Program-made: the position numbers and the translations under genes
The notes under the pieces: model-generated
The model's input: only the letters and a program-made list of their open reading frames with translations
The model's database searches: none
Told to the model about the DNA's origin: nothing
Assembly: GCF_003182475.1 (NCBI RefSeq)
Contig: NZ_QGTS01000010.1
Location: 171,803-235,802, forward strand
Direction: 5' to 3'
DNA: 64,000 nucleotides
Origin: Mangrovibacter plantisponsor
Lineage (GTDB): Bacteria; Pseudomonadota; Gammaproteobacteria; Enterobacterales; Enterobacteriaceae
Shown here: piece after piece, positions 57,625 to 64,000 of the stretch
How positions within the stretch are numbered: position 1 is the first letter of the stretch
How the letters are laid out: each line of letters opens with the position of its first letter

Positions 57625-57792
57625 ATGAAATGCATCATTGATGTTTTGAATAAGTTCATGAAAAATCCAGAATATCGAACTGAATTATTATCTAAATTAA
57701 TTATTGAGACGAGAGAAGAGGTTTTAGATGCGGTGAGGAACTTATCAATTCCTACGGAGAGTATACATAATTTAATAGAACCAAAAGTTTAA
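57625..57792 (+). CDS. Small ORF of 55 residues, possible truncated gene end
   Basis: MKCIIDVLNKFMKNPEYRTE starts a 55-residue acidic, helical product ending LIEPKV. The frame stays open about 36 bases upstream of the ATG and no ribosome site is seen. It may be the C-terminal end of a larger gene cut off by the IS3 insertion. The A+T-rich composition matches the operon that follows. Family not recognised. The rest of 57533-57895 holds nothing clear besides the terminator. Confidence 0.35.
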   Translation: MKCIIDVLNKFMKNPEYRTELLSKLIIETREEVLDAVRNLSIPTESIHNLIEPKV

Positions 57793-57860
57793 GGTATGTT
57801 TTTATGTTGGTAAGTTTACATACTTTAAGTTAGAGCAAGCTTGTTATTTTGTTTGATTTT

Positions 57861-57889
57861 AAAGCCCAATGGATATTTCATTGGGCTTT
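57861..57889. terminator. Hairpin after the glycohydrolase gene
   Basis: AAAGCCCAATG (57861-57871) pairs with CATTGGGCTTT (57879-57889) around a 7-base loop. It lies seven bases after the leftward gene and could end transcripts from both sides. Confidence 0.75.
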
Positions 57890-57895
57890 ACATCA

Positions 57896-59530
57896 TCAAT
57901 GTTTTTTCTTTCTTGCAATAAAAGCTTTACCTATGATAGCCGCAAAACCAATACATGACTCAAGGCCTTTTTTATCTGCAAGCTCTATTAAATAATGTCC
58001 AATTTTTTGTTCATTAAAACCTTCCTTTATTAAAAGGTTGGTGATTTCATCAAGATCTAACCTATTATTTTCCCCAATATCATAATCAAATGAACCTTGG
58101 AGGACTGTGTTATGAAGTTGAGTCTCGAACGATAATGTCGGAGGTTCAGTTTGTTGCATTGGTTCAATATTACTTAAGTCTGGTGCGTTAATTGTTTTTA
58201 TGTCACCAATTTTACTTTTAATTAAAATAGTTTGTCCAAAAACAAGTTTCAACCATTGCCAAGAATGCATTTTTGTAGTCCAAGCTTCACTCTGTAGTAC
58301 ATGAGCTTTCCCAAGACCTAAAACATAATGTTCGCCATGGCTATTTTTTGCCAAACTATCACTTTGAGTTTGTGGAGCGTTCCATTTATTTATATTGGGG
58401 TAATTGAAATTAGTAGTTGCTTTACCTTCAGATATTTTATTCAGTCGTATAGATTCATCGATTATATATTTGCTATCCTGAATGTCCCATTTAGGCATAT
58501 CATTATAACATCCAAAAATCGCCCCAGCCATGCTTGCAATAGAATCAGTATCAGTACCTAAAGTATTAACGCAGGCAATGACAGCTTCATAAGGAGTGGT
58601 GTCTTTAAAAAAATGGCATAGAAGGCTGCTGGCAAGAGCAGTGTTCGTTGCTGCACCCCTTCTTGATTCTTTGTCACACTCTAAGGCACTTATCGCAACC
58701 TTATATTTACTTTCTGGATCGCTAACATTATTAGAAGCAGTAACGGCTTTTGCTAAGAAATTCTTAGTTTCAATTATAATACTATTAACTTCGTCAACAA
58801 TGTTTTTATTGCTTATTATTTCCCAGTTAGGAAGCCAGAAATTTTTCAGCTCATAAATACTGTTAATAATGTCGGGTATTTTTGCCAAGCCGTCTATTAT
58901 ATTTTCAAGTTCGGAAACATTTGAAGGTCGGTCGTTAATTAGAGCATATTGCAAAGCATCTGCATGTAAAATTGCTCCGCAAACTGCAATGAGATGTCCG
59001 TGGGTAACAAGAGAGTCTTTAACAACTGATACAGTATATGCCTTTTGAGACAAATTTTTACAGCTCCAAACATGAGGTTGTATTCTCATGGCTGTACCAT
59101 TACCACCTGCGTTAATGTATTCAGTACCATCGCTTTTATAGAAATTAGAAAACCAAGTAATATCCTTACGCATAAGATGGGATGCAGCCCATTTTGTTGC
59201 ACGTCCAGCACCTAATGCATAAGATAACCAAACTGGAAGTTCAATTTTAGCGAATGACTCAATATCAAACTCACCGTTATCTCTGATTGCTCTCGATACA
59301 GCTAATCTTAATTGAGTATCATCGGAATAAGTTCCTGCAGGTAGACTTACAGTTACACCTGAGTATCCACCTATTTTTCTATTCCAACTGACTGGCTTCA
59401 ATAAATAGCTATCACCTATTCTACGCTTTAATCCATTCTCATCGGTAAGTTCTGAAATCCAACCGATTGCATCACCAGCTGCCGCCCACAGTGCAGAGTT
59501 TATCGTTTTTTGCTCTCTGATTATGTTCAT
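57896..59530 (-). CDS. ADP-ribosylglycohydrolase (ARH/DraG family), candidate antitoxin
   Basis: This 544-residue protein has a complete N-terminal ADP-ribosylglycohydrolase domain (about residues 8-365), an all-helical di-metal hydrolase that removes ADP-ribose from its targets. Metal-ligand motifs are intact: GDAIGW (19-24), GTYSDDTQL (67-74 region), GGNGTAMRI (142-150), THGH (176-179) and GTDTDSIASMAGA (325-337). The C-terminal 180 residues contain GEHYVLGLGKAHVLQSEAWT and a helical tail; I do not recognise this domain. It is the third gene of the operon, nine bases after the DarT-like gene. It probably reverses that enzyme's DNA modification, the job done by the macrodomain of DarG in known DarTG systems. 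Confidence 0.88.
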   Translation of the reverse strand: MNIIREQKTINSALWAAAGDAIGWISELTDENGLKRRIGDSYLLKPVSWNRKIGGYSGVTVSLPAGTYSDDTQLRLAVSRAIRDNGEFDIESFAKIELPVWLSYALGAGRATKWAASHLMRKDITWFSNFYKSDGTEYINAGGNGTAMRIQPHVWSCKNLSQKAYTVSVVKDSLVTHGHLIAVCGAILHADALQYALINDRPSNVSELENIIDGLAKIPDIINSIYELKNFWLPNWEIISNKNIVDEVNSIIIETKNFLAKAVTASNNVSDPESKYKVAISALECDKESRRGAATNTALASSLLCHFFKDTTPYEAVIACVNTLGTDTDSIASMAGAIFGCYNDMPKWDIQDSKYIIDESIRLNKISEGKATTNFNYPNINKWNAPQTQSDSLAKNSHGEHYVLGLGKAHVLQSEAWTTKMHSWQWLKLVFGQTILIKSKIGDIKTINAPDLSNIEPMQQTEPPTLSFETQLHNTVLQGSFDYDIGENNRLDLDEITNLLIKEGFNEQKIGHYLIELADKKGLESCIGFAAIIGKAFIARKKKH

Positions 59531-59539
59531 TTCACCCTC

Positions 59540-60205
59540 TTAAAAAGTGTTAGGCACACCGGAAAACTTTTCTGGGCAAATAGTAACATTTACCTGGCCA
59601 AAACCCAAGCTAACTAACGTCCCGTGTATCGAAGCTGCTTGTTCTCGATCTTGAACATATACACGTTGAAGAAAACTCATATTTAGCGGGTTTGGATATA
59701 AAACTTCTGCTTGTTCACAAGTTGCAAGGTGCATTGGCCTTCCATTCCGGGCAACGACGTTACCACTCCAGCGTGTCACTCTATCATTAAACATTGCAAG
59801 CATCCCGCTAAGGTCTGTTGCCCTTGATACCCCTGTATATATATTGTTAGTGGTTGTGAAATATACACCAGGGTGAGTTAAGATCACTGGGTCGAAAGAC
59901 ATAATACACCACCATCGATCAAGGCATGTGTATCTGTTCCTGGCTGAACGAAAATAATGAGTGTTTATCTCACTGATAGACATATTTATGTAATCTAACC
60001 AATTTTCGTCTTTGTTAAATGTATCTTGTGCCTCTTTGCGTTCGGTAGATACAGGTGTTGCTATATGACTTAGATATTGCTCTTCATCTAAAGCCTTCCT
60101 TGAAAGTACTAATTTAGCACTTGCACACCCGGTTAATCCTCTTTCGGTAGTAAAATGCAAGACCTCTGTTATTCCATTTCTACTAATGAATTCCTGAATG
60201 GTCAT
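59540..60205 (-). CDS. DarT-like (DUF4433) DNA ADP-ribosyltransferase, candidate toxin
   Basis: This 221-residue protein shows the DarT pattern. The NAD-site His is in EVLHFTTERGL (H17), then INMSISEINTHYFRSARN and WWCIMSFDPVILTHPGVYFT. The catalytic Glu is E167 in the C-terminal EQAEVLYPNPL followed by FLQRVYV. DarT enzymes attach ADP-ribose from NAD to bases in single-stranded DNA and block replication, in phage defence. The start codon overlaps the helicase stop by four bases, so both are made together. Identity to any DarT subgroup cannot be judged here; alternative DUF4433 substrates remain possible. Confidence 0.82.
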   Translation of the reverse strand: MTIQEFISRNGITEVLHFTTERGLTGCASAKLVLSRKALDEEQYLSHIATPVSTERKEAQDTFNKDENWLDYINMSISEINTHYFRSARNRYTCLDRWWCIMSFDPVILTHPGVYFTTTNNIYTGVSRATDLSGMLAMFNDRVTRWSGNVVARNGRPMHLATCEQAEVLYPNPLNMSFLQRVYVQDREQAASIHGTLVSLGFGQVNVTICPEKFSGVPNTF

Positions 60206-61602
60206 GATAATGTCACCTCATCAAATGTTCCATCTATGAAATAATCTACTAAATCTGTTTTTTCTGATTCTTTATATCCGATGATAACTGATTCTCTTGC
60301 TCTGCTGATTGCCATAGCAAGTAATCGCCGTAATTGTTGTAATTTATCATCAGTTTCTTCATCTTGATGTTGCATATTAGCTACACTTAGTCCCAAAATA
60401 ATTACATGGTCGAATTCAAGTCCTTTTGCTGAGTTCATGGTTGATAATGCAATGTTTTCAGGGCCTCTTGACCATATTTTGTTTTTGGTGATGGTTATGT
60501 AAGGTAGTTTCCTAGTATTCAGTGCTTTTTCAATTTCTGAAAACCAACCTCCACCTTTTGGCTTAAGAAAAGCAACAGACTCTTTGCTGAGGTCAACCTT
60601 TTCTTCTATATAGTCAAGAGCATATTTTAATTGCTGTGAATATAGTCCTTTACATACAACTGGCTTTGGACCATGTCTCGTTGCCTGCCTGAAATCGCTG
60701 ATACTTCCATCATCATCAATTGTTAAGCCATGTGTAATTGATGCTGCAAACTCTGCTATTTCAATTGTATTTCTATGATTTTCACCCAGCCTGAAATAAG
60801 CTGCATTCCTCATGTCTAATCCAGTTTCAGTCCAAGTGAAACCTCGTGGATATAACCGCTGTATAGTATCTATAACAAAAGTTAGATAATAATCATCACT
60901 CAAATTGTTCAATATGGCTCTAATTTGATTTGCAGAGAAGTCCTGTGTTTCATCAACAACAATGATATCGTAATTAAGGCATGGGTTACTTATCATCTTT
61001 TCACATTGAGTATGCCAGTCATCTAAACCACGATTATTGAGATACTGTTCGTACTCTCTTATAATATCTATTAACTGCTGACGAGTGGTTCTTGTTACCT
61101 GGGGAGATAAACCCCGCCCCGTTCTCTCTACTGTAAGATATCTTTCTAATTCATTACTGCGAAATCGCCCGCGAGCATAATCAATTTCACCAAGTATAAA
61201 GTCGATATCATAGCCTAAATCAGTACATCTTCTGCATAGATATGAATCACGCTCTCTTTCTTCAATCAAAGAAGTTCCAATATATCGTCTCGCCCAGTTA
61301 GCGAATGTATCATTTTCAACTTCGACAGGGATAGCACCTGTTTGAATACTGTCATTTATCAAGCCTTCAATATATCCTGACAATGTTCGGTTAAAAGAAA
61401 GAACTAAGGTTTTAATTGGGTTTCGATTGTTATCAATTCTTCTCCGGAATGATAGTGTGTTAACTATAGCGGTCAATCGAAGTAAAGCACTTGTGGTTTT
61501 TCCACTGCCTGCAGCACCACGAATAACAACAACTCCAGATATATTCCGACTAACTATAGGTAATTGTTCTCTTGTTGCTTGATGATTAGATAAAATTTTC
61601 AA
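60202..61602 (-). CDS. SF1 (UvrD/PcrA-like) DNA helicase of the DarT-like module
   Basis: This 466-residue protein has all main superfamily 1 motifs: Walker A GAAGSGKTT (29-37), motif Ia LVLSFNRTL, Walker B VVDETQDF (215-222), motif III-like FVIDTIQRLYPRGFTW, motif IV LGENHRNT, motif V STMNSAKGLEFDHVIILG (387-404) and motif VI MAISRARESVI (430-440). It is shorter than UvrD (720) and lacks most accessory 1B/2B sequence. As first gene of the operon it may recognise or create single-stranded DNA for the DarT-like enzyme, or sense phage replication intermediates. Confidence 0.9.
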   Translation of the reverse strand: MKILSNHQATREQLPIVSRNISGVVVIRGAAGSGKTTSALLRLTAIVNTLSFRRRIDNNRNPIKTLVLSFNRTLSGYIEGLINDSIQTGAIPVEVENDTFANWARRYIGTSLIEERERDSYLCRRCTDLGYDIDFILGEIDYARGRFRSNELERYLTVERTGRGLSPQVTRTTRQQLIDIIREYEQYLNNRGLDDWHTQCEKMISNPCLNYDIIVVDETQDFSANQIRAILNNLSDDYYLTFVIDTIQRLYPRGFTWTETGLDMRNAAYFRLGENHRNTIEIAEFAASITHGLTIDDDGSISDFRQATRHGPKPVVCKGLYSQQLKYALDYIEEKVDLSKESVAFLKPKGGGWFSEIEKALNTRKLPYITITKNKIWSRGPENIALSTMNSAKGLEFDHVIILGLSVANMQHQDEETDDKLQQLRRLLAMAISRARESVIIGYKESEKTDLVDYFIDGTFDEVTLS

Positions 61603-61862
61603 AATTTTCTCCTTCTACTTTTAACGGATTCCCACGAAGAATAGTTGTTGAATCAACAACAAGTTGCAGTGGTTTGTGAGTCAGGTATCAACTTACATAA
61701 TTTCAGTCAATTCTTATTCTTTTACTACTTTATCATGGGTTTTGTTTGATTTAGATCGCATAAAAGCAGTGAGGTTAGGATTTTCTTACTTACTATAAAA
61801 TAACTGTACTAATCACCCTGACCAGAATGGGCCATAAACACGGCCACACCGTAGAGGTTGAA
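61603..61862 (-). promoter_or_regulatory. Upstream region of the helicase-DarT-ARH operon
   Basis: These 260 A+T-rich bp lie between the helicase start and the IS3 copy 2 end. The perfect palindrome GTTGTTGA-A-TCAACAAC (61644-61660) is 42 bp before the helicase start and is a candidate operator. I could not fix a clear -10/-35 pair. No gene is seen. Confidence 0.6.
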
Positions 61863-61929
61863 TGATCCTCCCCACCATTAGTGGACACGCAACTAAGTGA
61901 GTAAACTCTCAAGTAAGAGGTGATTACTC

Positions 61930-62229
61930 ATGACAAAACCAGCATCAAACAGCAAAACGGCACGTAAACAGTACACCCCCGAATTCCGCGATGAAGCCCT
62001 GAAACTCGCTGAACGCATCGGTGTTGCTGCCGCCGCTCGTGAACTCAGCCTGTATGAATCCCAGCTCTACAACTGGCGCAGTAAACAACAGCAACAGATG
62101 ACCTCCTCAGTGCGCGAGAATGAACTGGCGGCCGAAAACGCACGACTCAAGCGCCAACTGGCGGAGCGCGATGAAGAACTGGCCATTCTCCAAAAGGCCG
62201 CGACATACTTCGCGAAGCGCCTGAAATGA
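61930..62229 (+). CDS. IS3 orfA transposase protein
   Basis: This 99-residue protein has an HTH_8-type domain (YTPEFRDEALKLAERIGVAA) and a leucine-zipper segment (ENARLKRQLAERDEELAILQ). It ends in ATYFAKRLK and overlaps the orfB start ATGAAGTATG at 62226. It precedes the interrupted orfB. Confidence 0.93.
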   Translation: MTKPASNSKTARKQYTPEFRDEALKLAERIGVAAAARELSLYESQLYNWRSKQQQQMTSSVRENELAAENARLKRQLAERDEELAILQKAATYFAKRLK

Positions 62230-62235
62230 AGTATG

Positions 62236-63462
62236 TCTTTGTATCCTGAACTGTGTAGTCGGTGATGGTTAGCTACCCTCACCAGGAATAGGGTCAATTT
62301 GGTATGTCTTTGAAGGTCCGATCTTGAGCGATAGCGTAGATCCCCTGTTCCACCTTTCACGCCAGCATTAACTTTGAACGGTTGCCAGGAGCTCAGACTC
62401 CGGATGAACAAGGAAAATGGGCGTGATGGTTTATATGTGAAAGGAGATACGTATGATTCAGTTAGGAATTGATGTTGGTAAAAGTAAAATCGACTTATGT
62501 CTGAAATCCGAAGGGCCAGATGGTCGCAAGAAAACCAAAGTGCTTAACAACGGGCCTGATGTCGCAGTAGAAGTTCTGGAATGGTTGATGCAGAAAAAGG
62601 TCCCCATCTCAGATGTACAGGTGGTGATGGAACCCACCGGTACTTACCATGAATATCTGGCCTACGGCCTTTATGACCGTGCGGTACGCGTCGTCATAGC
62701 CAATCCAGCGCGTGTTCGCGCATTCGCGCATTCGCGCAGGGCATGGGCATTCTCACCAAAAATGATACCGTGGATGCTGATGTGCTGGCCCGCTACGGTG
62801 CCCTGCGGCAGCCTGAAGCCTGGCAACCTCCCTCTCCGGCCATCCGCGAGCTCAAGGCGCTTATCTGCAGACGAAATGCGCTGGTGCATGATGTGGGACG
62901 CGAGCAGAACCGGCTTGAGAAACTGGCGTCGGGACGGTGCTCACCGCTTGTTTATGCGTCGATCAGAAAGATTCTGGGCACACTTAACTACGAGCTGGAG
63001 GCCGTCGGGAAACTGATTGATGATCACATCAACAATTATCCTGATCTGAAACGGGATATAGCGTATCTGACCTCGATAACAGGGATAGGTCCGTCCACAG
63101 GTAGTACGATGTTGGCCGTGTTGCGGGGCAATCACTTCAGTAGTGCGAAGCAGGCAGCATCATGGCTGGGTGTCGTCCCCAGAGAGAAACGTTCCGGCAG
63201 CTCGGTGAATGGCAGAACGCGAATGTCAAAAAGCGGGCCCCCAGAAGTAAGGGCTAAACTCTTTATGTCAGCAATGGTTGCGATCAGACACAGCGTATAT
63301 TTCAAAACATTTTATGATCGCCTGATATCGGGAGGGAAAGCAAAGATGTCAGCCCTTGGTGGAGTAATGAGAAAGCTGGTACATGTCTGCTACGGTGTCC
63401 TGATGAAACAACAGAATTATGACGAAAATTACCTCGCGGCAGTTTGACGTTTAAGACGGTTG
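62236..63462 (+). mobile_element. Second IS110-family element, inserted in IS3 copy 2 orfB
   Basis: About 1.23 kb lies between the first ten bases of orfB (ATGAAGTATG at 62226) and the resumption of orfB at EKYQAEFS (63466). The exact ends cannot be set to the base. It is different from the IS1111-type element at 55763; its single transposase gene is frame-broken. Confidence 0.8.
62453..63447 (+). pseudogene. IS110-family transposase, frame-shifted by a short duplication
   Basis: The N-terminal part (MIQLGIDVGKSKIDLCLKSE, Asp of LGIDVGK, Glu of VVMEPTGTYHEYLA) runs in one frame to RVRAFA. The rest (GMGILTKNDTVDADVLARYG to YDENYLAAV, with LTSITGIGPSTGSTMLAVL) is in another. A tandem GCGCATTC GCGCATTC near 62722-62737 explains the shift as an 8-base duplication. 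Joined, it would be about 330 residues with an intact DEDD set. Confidence 0.88.
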
Positions 63463-63465
63463 CTA

Positions 63466-64000
63466 TTGAAAAGTATCAGGCTGAATTCAGCGTCAAAGCC
63501 ATGTGCCGTGTTCTTCGGGTTGCCCGAAGTGGCTGGTATGTCTGGCGCAGGCGTCATTGTCAGATAAACCTGCGTCAACAGTTCCGGCTCGTTTGTGATG
63601 AGGCTGTCCGCAACGCATTCGATGAAGCAAAACAGCGCTATGGTGCGCCACGCCTTGCTGATGAGTTGCCGGAATACAATATTAAAACCATCGCTGCCAG
63701 CCTGCGTCGTCAGGGATTACGGGCGAAAGCCAGCCGGAAGTTCAGGCCGGTCAGTTACCGTGAACATGGTCTGCCGGTATCGGAAAACCTGCTGAAGCAG
63801 GACTTCAGCGCCAGCGGTCCGAACCAGAAGTGGGCCGGTGACATCACTTACTTACGTACAGATGAAGGCTGGCTGTATCTGGCGGTGGTGATTGACCTGT
63901 GGTCTCGTGCCGTTATTGGCTGGTCGATGTCCTCACGAATGACGGCAAAACTGGCCTGTGATGCGTTACAGATGGCACTCTGGCGGCGTAAACGCCCGAA
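63466..64000 (+). pseudogene. IS3 copy 2 orfB, 5'-interrupted and running off the window
   Basis: The open frame [20 protein letters not shown] continues to the window end at LWRRKRP. It contains the HTH_21 part and the rve integrase start ([20 protein letters not shown]) with the first catalytic Asp in AGDITY. The start codon is separated by the IS110 insert. Confidence 0.88.

Larger units (their letters stand above)
61863..64000 (+). mobile_element. IS3-family element copy 2, continuing past the window edge
   Basis: The left terminal repeat TGATCCTCCCCACCATTAGT starts at 61863 and resembles the complement of the right end of copy 1. orfA is intact; orfB is interrupted near its start by an IS110 element. 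It has the same orientation as copy 1, so the two copies bracket the helicase-DarT-ARH operon as direct repeats. Confidence 0.88.

Overview
The window is chromosomal DNA from a member of the Enterobacteriaceae. The fucose genes (fucP 438 codons, fucI 591 codons), the yia/sgb ascorbate genes and an agsA heat-shock gene all match enteric families closely. The gene set (cellulose operon with bcsD, yiaX1/X2-type yia operon, pectin genes) suggests a plant- or environment-associated Enterobacter/Kosakonia/Klebsiella-like lineage. The species cannot be fixed from the sequence alone.

Layout. (1) 1-296 is the 5' end of a leftward PAS protein. (2) 853-13344 is a self-contained cellulose factory: a BcsO-like small protein, bcsA, bcsB, bcsC, bcsD, a PAS-GGDEF diguanylate cyclase with no canonical I-site, a GalU-type UDP-glucose pyrophosphorylase and the endoglucanase bcsZ. 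An OxyR paralogue with both redox cysteines follows. (3) 15869-20490 is a leftward sugar ABC importer ending in an SMP-30 lactonase. (4) 20837-29522 is the repressor yiaJ and the divergent yiaK-yiaL-yiaX1-yiaX2-lyxK-yiaQ-yiaR-yiaS operon for L-ascorbate/2,3-diketo-L-gulonate use. A similar palindromic motif lies before yiaK and before the ABC operon, so YiaJ may control both. (5) 29653-37859 is the complete fucose regulon, fucAO divergent from fucPIKUR. (6) 38011-44110 holds a secreted lipase-like hydrolase, agsA with a sigma-32-type promoter and a predicted fourU RNA thermometer, and an AraC regulator, APH-like kinase and ethanolamine-type permease group. (7) 44111-45351 carries two diverged copies of a structured element of about 350 bp that I do not recognise. 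(8) 47907-54224 is a pectin operon behind a KdgR-like box: two KdgM-type porins, pectin acetylesterase, pectin methylesterase and a family 2 pectate lyase.

From about 54350 to the end the DNA is accessory: nested IS3 and IS110 elements surround an A+T-rich three-gene operon at 57896-61602. It encodes an SF1 (UvrD-like) helicase, a DarT-like (DUF4433) DNA ADP-ribosyltransferase and an ADP-ribosylglycohydrolase. This is the strongest candidate for an undescribed system: a DarTG-like toxin-antitoxin or phage-defence module in which an ARH-fold enzyme would replace the macrodomain antitoxin DarG and a helicase is translationally coupled to the toxin. It sits between two same-orientation copies of one IS3 element, so its surroundings look like a decayed composite transposon.

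Most of the first 54 kb forms a plant-polymer programme: cellulose is made, and pectin, fucose and ascorbate breakdown products are used.
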